From contig NZ_JBBORC010000001.1 of NCBI RefSeq assembly GCF_038004425.1, positions 3,248,501-3,312,500 on the forward strand: DNA of 64,000 bases, given 5' to 3'. This DNA is from Solibacillus sp. FSL W7-1464. GTDB taxonomy: Bacteria > Bacillota > Bacilli > Bacillales_A > Planococcaceae. Positions 1 to 8,576 of this stretch are shown here, one piece after another (within the stretch, counting starts at the first letter, position 1; each line of letters opens with the position of its first letter). The position numbers were made by a program, and so were the translations under genes. The notes under the pieces were generated by a model. The model was not told the origin of the DNA, did not search any database, and saw only the letters and a list, made by a program, of their open reading frames with translations.

Positions 1-2
1 TA

Positions 3-296
3 GCGTTATTTGCAACAGTTGCCCCTACCCTGATTTTAATGATCACACTTTTGAATCTACTACATAAATATAGAGATTCGCCTAAAGTAATGCGGTTATC
101 AAGCTTTGTCTTACCTGCAATTGCCGTATTATTAATTTCATTAACATTCGATTTCGCAAAGTCTTCCTATGAATCAAATAAACTGATTCCAACAATTTTA
201 ATGATTGCCGGAAGCTATATTGCATTGGAAAAATTTAAAGTTCCTTCTATTATAGTTATCGCCGTCGGGTTATTAATTGGCGGATTCTTGTTATAA
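3..296 (+). CDS. C-terminal end of a chromate-transporter-like membrane protein (partial)
   Basis: The frame is open from the window edge, so the start lies upstream and only the last ~97 codons are seen. The visible part holds three hydrophobic segments and a loop with KYRDSP followed by a proline-containing membrane helix. That pattern resembles the C-terminal half of short single-domain ChrA proteins of Bacilli, which occur as adjacent pairs and move chromate/sulfate. The resemblance is by eye, so other small multi-pass transporters remain possible. The gene ends just before the hairpin that opens repeat copy 1. Confidence 0.45.
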   Translation, partial: ALFATVAPTLILMITLLNLLHKYRDSPKVMRLSSFVLPAIAVLLISLTFDFAKSSYESNKLIPTILMIAGSYIALEKFKVPSIIVIAVGLLIGGFLL

Positions 297-313
297 ATAT
301 AATGAAGTGTATT

Positions 314-562
314 ATAACCCAAAAAGCTACTTTTCTCTGAGAGAAAAGTAGCTTTTTTGATGAGCTCTAAAATTGATTTCCATTCCGGGGACGCTCTCCG
401 GGGGCGTGGCATGGGGCCAACACGATGTTGGTCACAAAAGCGTTGCCACAGGACGTGGCGCACTTAGCTTTTGTTCATTAGTCTCAGGCGTCACGCTTAT
501 CCCCCAGGAGTCGCCCCTCCATTCCAATCAATTTTAATATTCGTTTCTAATAAAGTTTCCTT
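314..562. repeat. Composite intergenic repeat, copy 1 of 3
   Basis: It begins with a strong T-rich hairpin (stem AAAGCTACTTTTCTC / GAGAAAAGTAGCTTT, about 322-357) that can terminate transcription both ways. A GC-rich block follows, running from AAATTGATTTCCATTCC to CATTCCAATCAATTTT. These outer ends are inverted repeats of each other (GATTGGAATG / CATTCC...). The block contains CTCAGGCGTCACGC and AGGAGTCGCC motifs. This copy carries an internal module, about 415-480, around GATGTTGGTCACAAAAGCG, that copy 2 also has and copy 3 lacks. Similar copies lie at 20,692 and 31,704. Confidence 0.85.
319..358. terminator. Bidirectional hairpin terminator
   Basis: Perfect stem of about 15 bp with a short loop, with A-runs on the left and T-runs on the right. 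It sits between the convergent chromate-transporter-like gene and the end of ecsB and forms the first part of repeat copy 1. Confidence 0.8.
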
Positions 563-621
563 CTTATCCCACATATATCTACTTCTATGCCAACCTCTAT
601 TTATTGTTACAATTCCATTTT

Positions 622-1800
622 TTATTTTGACATTCTCATCGTCAGTTCGCTCACTGCGATAATGACAACCGGTATGATATAAAACTGCGGCTGCATGACT
701 GCGCAAAGTGTCACGATAATGGCCTGAACAATGCTCAGTTGGCGAAGCAGCTTTGCGACAGCCTGTTTTCTCGTATCGCGAGGAATCGGATAAAGCATGT
801 CCATTCGGAAATCCCCTGCCGACATGAGCGCATACTTAAGCTGAAGCGTTGTTGCAAATGCCAGTGCACCGACAACGATCCAAGTCACAAAAGGAATCGT
901 AATAAACATCGCAATAACAGCTGAAATCGCCGTTAGCCGCACCCATAAATAAAAATGGTCATCTGTACGGATAAACGTCCGGTATATTAAATACGCCTGT
1001 GTATTTTCCTTTTTATAGCTGATCGCTTTATAGGCAATATCCAGCCATGCACGACGTTTTACTGAGCCCTTTAAATGCGGTACATCTGTAAAGTAGTTGG
1101 CAAAACGGTAAAAACGCATCATACGGTTTTGCTCAAGCTTAATAAAATGTTCGTACGGCACAGGATGATCCTGCACTTTTTTCTTCAACGTCATTGTATA
1201 ATAGGCCATCATAATGAGAAATACGATACCCAGCAAACCGTCTGTCAATGTCATTTGAATCCCGATTATTGAAACGATCGCCCTTACAACACGATCCAGA
1301 AATATGGCATTGCCGCGATTTGCATAACGGTAATTGAATTCGGCGCGAACATTAATAAATTTTAATACCGCAATAAATGCAGCCGTCAGCCAAATCTCAC
1401 CCGCGCTGAGTGTCGTAACCTCTTTCAACAATGGAATCGTAATTATATACAGAACGACCGGCAACAATAGCTGTGACCAGAATGTCCAGTTCATCGCCTT
1501 TTTAAAGTAGTTCGGCATTTGGCTTTCAAGCGGCAATAGGTAAACTTGATCGGGTTCTTTCAGCAATGTGACAGGTCTGCTTAATGCAACCAGGACACCT
1601 GTTACAATGGCAATAAGCCATTCTGCCAGGAAATCCGGCTGCACGACCTTCAGCCATTCGCTGTACTGATATCCCCCTGCCCCTAATATAAAGACAAGGA
1701 CAATCGCAATATGCCCTGTAAAGACGAAGCGCATATACTTCATCACTTCGCCGATGTAATGCTCGAAGCGCTTAGCCCATACACTATGCATGCTGTTCAT
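622..1800 (-). CDS. ecsB: ABC transporter membrane subunit EcsB
   Basis: A 392-residue polytopic membrane protein with paired hydrophobic segments through most of its length, such as those at residues ~20-60, ~105-170 and ~290-380. It is the permease partner of the ATPase EcsA directly upstream, whose 3' end overlaps this start by 17 bp, so the two are translationally coupled. In Bacillus the Ecs transporter affects secretion, competence and sporulation through intramembrane proteolysis by RasP; the substrate is unsettled. Length and gene order (hit divergent from ecsA-ecsB) fit the family. No ecsC follows; repeat copy 1 comes instead. Confidence 0.9.
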   Translation of the reverse strand: MNSMHSVWAKRFEHYIGEVMKYMRFVFTGHIAIVLVFILGAGGYQYSEWLKVVQPDFLAEWLIAIVTGVLVALSRPVTLLKEPDQVYLLPLESQMPNYFKKAMNWTFWSQLLLPVVLYIITIPLLKEVTTLSAGEIWLTAAFIAVLKFINVRAEFNYRYANRGNAIFLDRVVRAIVSIIGIQMTLTDGLLGIVFLIMMAYYTMTLKKKVQDHPVPYEHFIKLEQNRMMRFYRFANYFTDVPHLKGSVKRRAWLDIAYKAISYKKENTQAYLIYRTFIRTDDHFYLWVRLTAISAVIAMFITIPFVTWIVVGALAFATTLQLKYALMSAGDFRMDMLYPIPRDTRKQAVAKLLRQLSIVQAIIVTLCAVMQPQFYIIPVVIIAVSELTMRMSK

Positions 1801-2542
1801 TGTCCTGCTCCTTTGTCATCGCAATATACAAATCATCCAGTGTCGCAGTCGGCATATTGAACGCTTTGCGCAAATCATTCATTGTCCCTTGTGCCCGTAC
1901 ACGCCCCTCATGAAGCAGAATGATGCGGTCACAATGTTTTTCTGCAGTCGATAAAATATGTGTCGACATTAAAATCGATGCACCTGCACGCTTTTTATTA
2001 TCCATTTGGTCAAGCAATGACTGAATGCCGAGCGGATCCAACCCGACAAACGGCTCATCGATAATATACAGACTTGGATCGACCAAAAAGGCGCACATGA
2101 TCATTACTTTCTGGCGCATCCCCTTTGAAAAGTGCGATGGGAACCAGTTCAGTCGCTTTTCCATACGAAATTCCTTCAATAAAACTTCAGAGCGCTCATC
2201 CAACGTTTTTTCATCTAACCCATAGGCCATTGCCGTTAATTGCAAATGTTCTTTTAATGTTAACTCTTCATATAGTACGGGTGTTTCCGGAATATAGGAG
2301 AAGCTTGACCGGTACTTGTCCAAATTTTCCTTTAACGTCACACCATTTAAACGAATTTCCCCGGAGCGCGGCAGGAGCGTACCAATAATATGCTTGATCG
2401 TTGTACTTTTCCCCGCACCATTAAGGCCGATTAAGCCAACCAGCTCTCCTTTATTAATTTCAAATGATAAATCTTGAATCACAGGCTTTCTCGTATAACC
2501 ACCTGTTACATTTTGCAGTTGTAAAATTGTCACAGTCGTCAC
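1784..2542 (-). CDS. ecsA: ABC transporter ATP-binding protein EcsA
   Basis: A 252-residue ABC ATPase with Walker A GLNGAGKST (about residues 36-44), signature FSKGMRQK (about 138-145), Walker B LYIIDEPFVGLD (about 157-168) and a switch histidine in STHIL. It energises the EcsB permease, encoded immediately downstream with overlapping ends. Its start is divergent from hit across a 300-bp region, the same arrangement as in Bacillus subtilis. The Ecs system is linked to protein secretion and regulated intramembrane proteolysis in related species. Confidence 0.92.
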   Translation of the reverse strand: MTTVTILQLQNVTGGYTRKPVIQDLSFEINKGELVGLIGLNGAGKSTTIKHIIGTLLPRSGEIRLNGVTLKENLDKYRSSFSYIPETPVLYEELTLKEHLQLTAMAYGLDEKTLDERSEVLLKEFRMEKRLNWFPSHFSKGMRQKVMIMCAFLVDPSLYIIDEPFVGLDPLGIQSLLDQMDNKKRAGASILMSTHILSTAEKHCDRIILLHEGRVRAQGTMNDLRKAFNMPTATLDDLYIAMTKEQDNEQHA

Positions 2543-2844
2543 TCCTCTTTTCTAAAATTTAGTTTATCAAAAGCGAATAAAATTGAACACTGAATGCAAC
2601 ACTCAATTCAAAGAACAAAAAATAAATCCTTTATATAAGAAAGTAGTTTTCCGAATAATCTATGATAGAATAAAGAAAAATAATAGTATGTTCACCATAA
2701 ATTGGGGTTGTACAAATTGATATTTATTGCAGGCGGGTGCTTTTCGAGAAAATTTTCCGCGCTTTCACCCTCTCAATTTACATTATCATTATTTTCTAAC
2801 TTCTCATGGTGAAAATCAAAAACAAAAAAGGAGCGATAAATAAT
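2543..2844. other. Divergent intergenic region between ecsA and hit
   Basis: About 300 AT-rich bases carrying the start signals of two divergent genes. A TATGAT box lies at 2662-2667 on the plus strand without a good -35. Around 2733-2774 a GC-richer stretch (GGGTG ... CACCC) could form a hairpin in the hit leader. No open reading frame of interest is seen. Confidence 0.4.
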
Positions 2845-3264
2845 ATGAGTGATTGCTTATTTTGCAAAATTATTGCCGGTGAAATTCCAAGTATTAAGGT
2901 TTATGAGGATGAGCATACTTTTGCCTTCATGGACATTGCCCCGCTAACAAAAGGCCATACACTGTTAATCCCGAAAACGCACTGTAAAGATTTATTTGAA
3001 ATGTCTGAAGATGTGGCACGCAATCTATATGCTGCTGCACCGAAAGTAGCAAATGCCATTAAAGCAGCCTTTAACCCGGCCGGAATGAATACGATCAATA
3101 ATAACGGAGCTGAAGCAGGTCAAACTGTTTTCCATTATCATTTGCATCTTGTTCCGCGCTATGACGAAAAAGATGGACTTGTTGTCAACTGGAATGGCCG
3201 TTCACAGGAATTCCCGCCAGAAGTGCTGTCGACACTTTCCGAGGAAATTAAATCACACTTATAA
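2845..3264 (+). CDS. hit: HIT-family nucleotide-binding protein
   Basis: A 139-residue cytosolic protein of the histidine-triad family. The triad HYHLHLVPR lies near the C terminus (about residues 97-105), and CLFCKIIAGEIPS at the N terminus is typical of Hit/HinT proteins, which hydrolyse nucleotide phosphoramidates or dinucleotide polyphosphates. I chose the ATG at 2845 because AAAAGGAGCG sits 10 bases before it. An in-frame ATG at 2806 would add a lysine-rich 13-residue leader with no ribosome binding site. The gene is divergent from ecsA and followed by a terminator. Confidence 0.92.
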   Translation: MSDCLFCKIIAGEIPSIKVYEDEHTFAFMDIAPLTKGHTLLIPKTHCKDLFEMSEDVARNLYAAAPKVANAIKAAFNPAGMNTINNNGAEAGQTVFHYHLHLVPRYDEKDGLVVNWNGRSQEFPPEVLSTLSEEIKSHL

Positions 3265-3306
3265 TTGCTCCGATCATGGCTACATAATGGTATGAGGAGA
3301 CTATGG

Positions 3307-3346
3307 CCAGCATCTTTTTCATATGTGAAAATGCTGGTTTTTCTTT
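3307..3346 (+). terminator. Rho-independent terminator after hit
   Basis: Stem CCAGCAT / ATGCTGG with extra A-T pairing around an ATATG loop, followed by TTTTTCTTTT. Confidence 0.8.
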
Positions 3347-3439
3347 TAATACATCTCTGTCCCATCTTTTCAATGTTTACCGGAAGATGGATTCGGAAAA
3401 AGATTTGGATAACAAATATAAAAAAGCGAGGTTACCACT

Positions 3440-3820
3440 ATGAAAGCAAAATCATTTTTACTAGGTGTTACAACAGGCATCGTTAGCGGTGCAGCAGTCA
3501 TTTTATTCACAGCACCACAGTCAGGGACAACTTTACGACAAAATTTATTGGAAAACACAAAAAACGCTAAATCAAAGTTTCAAGGTGTTCAAAGCGAATT
3601 AAATAGCGAATTGACTAGTGTGAAGCAATCCATCACAACGTTAAAGGCAGAAGTCCAAAATAGTATGCCTAGTATAGTAAATGAATTAAAGGATAGTTTG
3701 GCAAATTTCAAAACACAGATTGAACCCGAAACGATAAATTTAAAACAAGAAATAGAGAAATTACAGAATTCTATAAGTGAAATCGAGAAAAATATACCTT
3801 CAAACAAAAATGACGGGTAA
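3440..3820 (+). CDS. yhaH: YtxH-domain small membrane protein, YhaH-like
   Basis: A 126-residue protein with one N-terminal glycine-rich hydrophobic helix (about residues 5-25, FLLGVTTGIVSGAAVILFTAP), then a PQSGTTLRQ motif typical of YtxH/YhaH proteins. The rest is a long amphipathic, coiled-coil-like region rich in Lys, Glu, Gln and Ser. Family members are general-stress or envelope-associated proteins of unknown biochemical role. The position between hit and hpr matches yhaH in Bacillus subtilis. The start has GCGAGGTT about 8 bases upstream. Confidence 0.8.
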   Translation: MKAKSFLLGVTTGIVSGAAVILFTAPQSGTTLRQNLLENTKNAKSKFQGVQSELNSELTSVKQSITTLKAEVQNSMPSIVNELKDSLANFKTQIEPETINLKQEIEKLQNSISEIEKNIPSNKNDG

Positions 3821-3943
3821 TGAATAGCGATTCACCGCCATTACTTTAGAACTAATTCAAACTATAAAAACTGTCAAATCAATCTTAAATTTATCTTTTT
3901 ATAGCATAAATCAACCAATGTTGAATTATTCCATTTTTCTAAC

Positions 3944-3972
3944 TTTAAACTCTTTTCTTTTATTGCTATAAT
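3944..3972 (+). promoter_or_regulatory. Likely sigma-A promoter of hpr
   Basis: A perfect TATAAT at 3967-3972 lies 38 bases before the hpr start. The -35 (TTTAAA, 3944-3949) is weak at 17-bp spacing. Confidence 0.5.
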
Positions 3973-4009
3973 AATTTTAAAATGTTAATGAAAGAAGAAG
4001 GTGATTGCT

Positions 4010-4567
4010 TTGACAGAAGATTTATACTCGCAAAGAGAGGCTATGTTATTTAGCCAAAGAGTCGCACAACTTTCGAAAGCACTATGGAAAGCTATCGAAA
4101 AAGATTGGCAAACATGGATTAAACCTTTTGATTTAAATATTAATGAACACCATATTTTATGGATTTCATATCATTTGAAAGGTGCCTCCATTTCAGATGT
4201 AGCTAAATTTGGTGTCATGCATGTATCTACCGCTTTCAACTTTTCAAAAAAATTAGAAGAACGTGGATTACTTACTTTCTCAAAACGTGATGAAGACAAA
4301 CGAAATACATATGTTGAGTTAACTGATAAAGGCGCTGAACTCATCTTACGTATGTACGATCATTATCACGATACAGAACATACGATTTTAACTGGTGCAT
4401 TGCCGTTAAAAGAACTTTACGGACGTTTCCCGGAGTTTTTAGATGTAATGGCTGTTATTCGAAATATTTATGGAGATGACTTCATCGAAATATTTGAACG
4501 GTCTTTCTTCAACTTCAAAGAAACAATCGATGACAAAGGAAAGCCTTCAATCTCAACAACTTCATAA
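4010..4567 (+). CDS. hpr: MarR-family transition-state regulator Hpr/ScoC
   Basis: A 185-residue winged-helix repressor. The MarR fold is clear: helix [20 protein letters not shown] is followed by the wing [25 protein letters not shown]. In Bacillus Hpr/ScoC represses extracellular protease, motility and sporulation genes during exponential growth. The TTG at 4010 is preferred over the in-frame GTG at 4001 because the AGAAGGTGA ribosome binding site overlaps that GTG. The neighbourhood (yhaH, hpr, then membrane ORFs and prsA) is the conserved one. A terminator follows at once. Confidence 0.88.
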   Translation: MTEDLYSQREAMLFSQRVAQLSKALWKAIEKDWQTWIKPFDLNINEHHILWISYHLKGASISDVAKFGVMHVSTAFNFSKKLEERGLLTFSKRDEDKRNTYVELTDKGAELILRMYDHYHDTEHTILTGALPLKELYGRFPEFLDVMAVIRNIYGDDFIEIFERSFFNFKETIDDKGKPSISTTS

Positions 4568-4576
4568 AGTGATAGT

Positions 4577-4618
4577 AAGAAATGTCGCCAATTTTAAATG
4601 GATGACATTTCTTTTTTT
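4577..4618 (+). terminator. Rho-independent terminator after hpr
   Basis: Stem AAGAAATGTC / GACATTTCTT with an AT-rich loop, followed by a T-run. Confidence 0.75.
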
Positions 4619-4707
4619 ATTTATTATAGTTAGTTTTATGTTTAATAATGTTACGTTAATGGAAAAGCATAATACGTCCTTTTCCATAATGATTTAGGAG
4701 GGCTGAC

Positions 4708-5247
4708 ATGCATTGTTGGAAAACGATCAACATTGAGCGCGAATATGGTACGGGAAGGCTTGTACTATTGGCAATCACTCTTTTCGTCCTTGTATTTTGC
4801 TTTTCATACATTGCATTTAGTTTTAATTTTAACGGCAAGCATATCGACCGCCATTTTTGGTTAGTTTTATTAGTAATACCTTTTGTTTATCCTATGCACA
4901 AATTATTGCATTATTTCGCTCTGCTTCAACATAGAAAATCACTCGTCGTTCGTTTTAAAATCCAGCATTTCATGCCGGTTGTCCGCATGCGTCTGCAAAA
5001 CGGCATACCGAAAAAATCTTACATTTTCGCACTCGTTACACCTTTTGTTACGATTAATTCCGCATTGATTGCTGGAGGCATTTCCTTCCCTGAATATGCG
5101 CATTATTTTAGTGGTCTGCTCGCATTTCACTGTTGTATTTGTCTGATGGATTTTTTATATGTGAAAAATTTAATGTCTGCACCAAACAATGCTATAATTG
5201 AAGAAACGCCAAGAGGTTATGAAATTTTAGTTCCGCTTGATATTTAA
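4708..5247 (+). CDS. DUF3267-like integral membrane protein
   Basis: A 179-residue protein with four hydrophobic segments, about residues 17-37, 48-68, 107-127 and 135-155. The arrangement resembles DUF3267 proteins, which are regarded as putative membrane zinc peptidases with an HExxH motif. Here the corresponding place reads MHKLLHYF, so the catalytic Glu is replaced by Lys and protease activity is doubtful. AGGAGGG lies 8 bases before the ATG. It follows the hpr terminator and probably shares a transcript with the small membrane ORF at 5282. The assignment rests on pattern only. Confidence 0.6.
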   Translation: MHCWKTINIEREYGTGRLVLLAITLFVLVFCFSYIAFSFNFNGKHIDRHFWLVLLVIPFVYPMHKLLHYFALLQHRKSLVVRFKIQHFMPVVRMRLQNGIPKKSYIFALVTPFVTINSALIAGGISFPEYAHYFSGLLAFHCCICLMDFLYVKNLMSAPNNAIIEETPRGYEILVPLDI

Positions 5248-5281
5248 GTTTTTATTGATGCTTTAGAGGGGAGGAATAAAT

Positions 5282-5467
5282 TTGTTACTACTTGTTGTAA
5301 TTTTATTCTCAGTAATATACTTATTCCAAATAAATCGAATGACTGCCGCATTATGCAGTCGACGCGAAATTCCAGAAGAAAAACAGCCAAAAATTTTCCG
5401 TACGATTAATGTACTGATTACGATTTTACTAGTGAGCATGTATGTCGAAGTACTGCTGGCCGTTTAA
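5282..5467 (+). CDS. Small two-helix membrane protein
   Basis: 61 residues with a hydrophobic N-terminal helix (residues 1-15), a charged middle (CSRREIPEEKQPK) and a second helix near the C terminus (LITILLVSMYVEVLLAV). It starts at TTG behind GGGGAGGAATAAA, a strong ribosome binding site. It lies 34 bp after the DUF3267-like gene and probably belongs to the same transcript. I do not recognise the family and no function can be given. Confidence 0.65.
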   Translation: MLLLVVILFSVIYLFQINRMTAALCSRREIPEEKQPKIFRTINVLITILLVSMYVEVLLAV

Positions 5468-5505
5468 ATTATGTAATAATTTTTTGGTCATACTTTAATA
5501 ATTGG

Positions 5506-5550
5506 AAAAGGTGTGTTAAAAGCCGTAATGACTTTTAACACACCTTTCTT
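5506..5550. terminator. Bidirectional terminator
   Basis: Long stem AAAAGGTGTGTTAAAAG / CTTTTAACACACCTTT between the plus-strand small membrane gene and the minus-strand yjcZ-like gene, with A/T runs on each side. Confidence 0.85.
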
Positions 5551-5552
5551 TC

Positions 5553-5657
5553 TTAGTAGATGAAAGCTGCACCTACAATAATCAACAAGATAAACAATAC
5601 AACTAAAAGAGCAAAGCCAGAGCCGTAGCCGCCGCCGTTGTAACCTCCGCCACCCAT
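5553..5657 (-). CDS. YjcZ-family small sporulation-type protein
   Basis: A 34-residue protein starting MGGGGYNGGGYGSG and ending in a single hydrophobic helix (FALLVVLFILLIIVGAAFIY). This Gly/Tyr head plus membrane tail is the hallmark of YjcZ-type proteins, small spore-associated proteins of Bacillales. GGGAGGTG lies 7 bases before the ATG, supporting real translation. Monocistronic, with a terminator just downstream. Its sigma factor was not determined. Confidence 0.85.
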   Translation of the reverse strand: MGGGGYNGGGYGSGFALLVVLFILLIIVGAAFIY

Positions 5658-5804
5658 ATTGACACCTCCCTTCTCTCTTTCTCTCAATATCGTATGCGCC
5701 TGTCGTCACAAAACTTAGGCACTCTTCACATGCAACCATTTTGTTTTTAAATCGTTTATGTTATAGTTACAATTGCATTAAAGTTAAGTTAGGAGCGTAT
5801 TTAA

Positions 5805-6653
5805 ATGAAAAAGTCCATTTTTGCATTAACAGTTGCTGCTTCAATCGGTTTAGCTGCATGCAGTAATCCAGGCGATGAAGTTGTTGTATCAACAAGCGTA
5901 GGCGATATCACTCAAGAAGAATTTTATAATTCGATGAAGGACATCGCTGGTGATCAATTACTGCAACAAGTAGTAGTTGAACAGATTTTAAACGATAAAT
6001 ATAAAGTGACTGACGAGGAAATCGAAGAAGAATTGAAGGGTGTAAAAGAGCAGTATGGCGAAAGCTATGAAGCTGTTTTAGCTCAAAGCAATTTAACGGA
6101 AGAAACGTTAAAAACAAATATTCGTTTCACGTTGTTACAAGAGAAAGCATTAAAAGATGTTGAAGTGACTGACGAGGAAATCGAAAAGTACTACAACCAA
6201 GCGTCTAAAGAATTAAACGCTCGTCACATTTTAGTGGAAGATGAAGAGACTGCCAAAGAAGTCAAAGCTAAATTAGATGCTGGGGAAGATTTTGCTAAAT
6301 TAGCGAAAGAATTCTCAACTGATCCAGGTTCAGGAGCACAAGGCGGAGATTTAGGCTGGTTTACAGTAGGTACAATGGTGCCTGAATTCAATGATGCTGC
6401 ATATGCATTGGAAATAGACCAAATCAGTGAGCCTGTACAATCTGAGCACGGTTTCCACATCATTCAAGTGACTGAAAAACGTGATGTGAAAGATTACGGT
6501 AAACTTGAAGACAAAAAAGAAGAAATCCGTGAGTCAATTGCAGCGACAAAAGCTGATTGGAACACGAAAATGGCAGAGTTAATCAACGAAGCTGATGTAA
6601 AAGTTAAAGACGAAGAATTAAAAGACGCATTTTCAGGCTTCAAAGCTGAATAA
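5805..6653 (+). CDS. prsA: Foldase lipoprotein PrsA
   Basis: A 282-residue lipoprotein with a type II signal peptide and lipobox LAAC (Cys at residue 19). N- and C-terminal chaperone segments flank a parvulin peptidyl-prolyl isomerase domain (about residues 135-230) with motifs ARHILVE, FAKLAKEFSTDPGS, GGDLGWF and HGFHIIQV. PrsA folds exported proteins at the outer face of the membrane. Length and position downstream of hpr match Bacillus, where Hpr/ScoC influences exoprotease export. AGGAGCG precedes the ATG; a terminator follows. Confidence 0.96.
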   Translation: MKKSIFALTVAASIGLAACSNPGDEVVVSTSVGDITQEEFYNSMKDIAGDQLLQQVVVEQILNDKYKVTDEEIEEELKGVKEQYGESYEAVLAQSNLTEETLKTNIRFTLLQEKALKDVEVTDEEIEKYYNQASKELNARHILVEDEETAKEVKAKLDAGEDFAKLAKEFSTDPGSGAQGGDLGWFTVGTMVPEFNDAAYALEIDQISEPVQSEHGFHIIQVTEKRDVKDYGKLEDKKEEIRESIAATKADWNTKMAELINEADVKVKDEELKDAFSGFKAE

Positions 6654-6664
6654 TCGTTGACATA

Positions 6665-6702
6665 TAAATGCGAGACCCACTAACGGGCCTCGCATTTTTT
6701 AG
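6665..6702. terminator. Terminator between convergent prsA and the PhnA-like gene
   Basis: Stem AAATGCGAGRCCC / GGGCCTCGCATTT with a CACTAAC-type loop, followed by T6. Confidence 0.8.
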
Positions 6703-7034
6703 TTTTTCTTCACGAATTCCGATTTCAGCTTCATTGCACCAAAACCGTCAATTTTACAGTCAATATTGTGGTCGCCTTCTACAAGTCGAATGTTTTTAAC
6801 ACGTGTGCCGATTTTCAATGTAGAGGAGCTCCCCTTCACTTTCAGATCCTTTACAACCGTGACAGTATCACCTTCAGCCAACAAGTTGCCGTTTGCATCG
6901 CGAACGACTAATCCTTCTTCCACTGTTTCCGCCGATTGAGACCATTCATGCGCACATTCCGGGCACACATAATTCTGTCCATCTTCATACGTATACTCTG
7001 ATCCGCATTCCGGACACTTGGGTAACTGTTCCAT
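6699..7034 (-). CDS. PhnA/YjdM-type zinc-ribbon protein
   Basis: A 111-residue protein with an N-terminal zinc ribbon ([10 protein letters not shown]...CPECAHEW, four Cys) and a C-terminal SH3-like barrel with [14 protein letters not shown] and [15 protein letters not shown]. This is the architecture of the PhnA/YjdM family, often named after alkylphosphonate uptake although no role in phosphonate metabolism is established. The start at 7034 has CAGGAGGT 9 bases upstream; longer frames start without such a site. Monocistronic. Confidence 0.85.
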   Translation of the reverse strand: MEQLPKCPECGSEYTYEDGQNYVCPECAHEWSQSAETVEEGLVVRDANGNLLAEGDTVTVVKDLKVKGSSSTLKIGTRVKNIRLVEGDHNIDCKIDGFGAMKLKSEFVKKN

Positions 7035-7213
7035 TTTTATATACCTCCTGTAATTCATCCCCTCTATACTCGCATAGTTCCTGTTTATAAACAAGACTGT
7101 AAAAATAAATATGCCCAAAACACGAACATTCCCTTTTCCTTTGTGACAAAAATCTATATATTTTCTATAAGTTCTTCTCTTTTTTGTTTATTCGAAAGAT
7201 AATTTCAAGAATT

Positions 7214-7242
7214 TTCACATATCTGTGCCAAAAGGGTATATT
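7214..7242 (+). promoter_or_regulatory. Sigma-A promoter of serC
   Basis: TTCACA (7214-7219) and TATATT (7237-7242) with 17-bp spacing, 42 bases before the start codon. Confidence 0.6.
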
Positions 7243-7283
7243 ATCAATTTATATTCTAATATTAAAATTCAGGAGTGATTGCA

Positions 7284-8381
7284 TTGACAGTAACGACAAA
7301 ACGCGCATTTAACTTTAATGCTGGTCCATCGGCATTACCATTGGAAGTTTTACAAAAAGCACAGGCAGAACTAGTAGATTTCAAAGGTACAGGTATGTCT
7401 GTAATGGAATTGAGTCACCGCAGCGCTGCATTTGAAGGCGTGCATAATGAAGCAATCTCAAATTTACGCGAGTTGTATGAAATCCCTGAAAACTATGAAG
7501 TACTATTTTTACAGGGTGGAGCAAGCCTTCAATTTTCAATGATTCCAATGAACTTCTTAAATGAAGGACAAAAGGCAAGCTATATCCAAACAGGTGCCTG
7601 GTCGGAAAAAGCCTTTGCAGAAGCGAAGTTATTCGGTACCCCTGTAGAGGCAGCAAGCTCAAAAAGCAATAACTACAAAAATATCCCGGCTCTTTCGGAT
7701 ATCCAAATCGACGAGGATGCAGCATACCTTCACTTAACATCGAACAATACAATTTTCGGTACACAATGGAAAACATTCCCGACTACGGGTGACGTTCCGC
7801 TGATTGCGGACATGTCTTCCGATATTTTATCGAAGAAAATTGATGTATCAAAGTTCGCTATGATTTATGCGGGTGCACAGAAAAACTTAGGCCCTTCAGG
7901 TGTAACGGTAGTCATCATCCGCAAAGATTTTCTTGAAAAAGCAAATTCAAATATCCCGACAATGCTGAAATTTGCAACGCATTCAAAAAATAATTCATTG
8001 TACAATACTCCTCCTACTTTCGGGATTTATATGTTAGGTGAAGTATTGAAATGGGTGAAAGCTGAAGGTGGCTTACAAGCGATCGAGCAGCGCAATGAAG
8101 AAAAGGCGAAGTATATTTATGATGTGATCGACAATTCGAACGGCTTCTACTACGGGCATGCAACTGATGATTCTCGCTCATTGATGAACATTACGTTCCG
8201 TGTAGCGGATGAAGAGCTGGAGAAAAAATTCCTTGATGAAGCAAAAACAGCCGGTTTTGTCGGTTTAAACGGTCACCGTTCTGTAGGAGGTTGCCGCGCT
8301 TCCACTTACAATGCTGTCCCGGTCGAAACATGCAAAGCCCTTGCTGATTTCATGGTGAAATTCCAGCAGGACAATCAATAA
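7284..8381 (+). CDS. serC: Phosphoserine aminotransferase SerC
   Basis: A 365-residue PLP enzyme converting 3-phosphohydroxypyruvate and glutamate to O-phosphoserine, the second step of serine synthesis. Family motifs are FNAGPSALP at the N terminus, LQGGASLQF, the PLP-lysine region YAGAQKNLGPSG (about residues 195-206) and HRSVGGCRAS near the end. TTG at 7284 is preferred over GTG at 7275 because CAGGAGTGA overlaps the latter. serA, for the first step, lies 6 kb downstream under T-box control. serC itself has no visible T-box. Confidence 0.96.
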   Translation: MTVTTKRAFNFNAGPSALPLEVLQKAQAELVDFKGTGMSVMELSHRSAAFEGVHNEAISNLRELYEIPENYEVLFLQGGASLQFSMIPMNFLNEGQKASYIQTGAWSEKAFAEAKLFGTPVEAASSKSNNYKNIPALSDIQIDEDAAYLHLTSNNTIFGTQWKTFPTTGDVPLIADMSSDILSKKIDVSKFAMIYAGAQKNLGPSGVTVVIIRKDFLEKANSNIPTMLKFATHSKNNSLYNTPPTFGIYMLGEVLKWVKAEGGLQAIEQRNEEKAKYIYDVIDNSNGFYYGHATDDSRSLMNITFRVADEELEKKFLDEAKTAGFVGLNGHRSVGGCRASTYNAVPVETCKALADFMVKFQQDNQ

Positions 8382-8413
8382 CAACTTAAGCCATAACAGC
8401 ACTTCTCATCATT

Positions 8414-8465
8414 AAAGGCCGTTCAAATTTACGCTGAGTAAAATTGAACGGCCTTATTTTATTTT
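8414..8465 (+). terminator. Terminator after serC
   Basis: Stem AAGGCCGTTCAAATTT / AAATTGAACGGCCTT followed by ATTTTATTTTT. Confidence 0.8.
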
Positions 8466-8576
8466 TGTGATTTGTATAGCGTACGTTGTTCTCCGTTACG
8501 CAAGAAGCTTTTCTTGCGGCACGATACTCCATCTCTGTTGGTCAAAAACTTGACTGCAGGATTGTATACAGGCAGC

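Noticed and set aside
5488..5739. An 83-codon minus-strand frame
   Set aside because: It overlaps the 34-residue yjcZ-like gene in another frame, runs through the terminator and lacks a ribosome binding site; the short Gly-rich gene has an excellent one.
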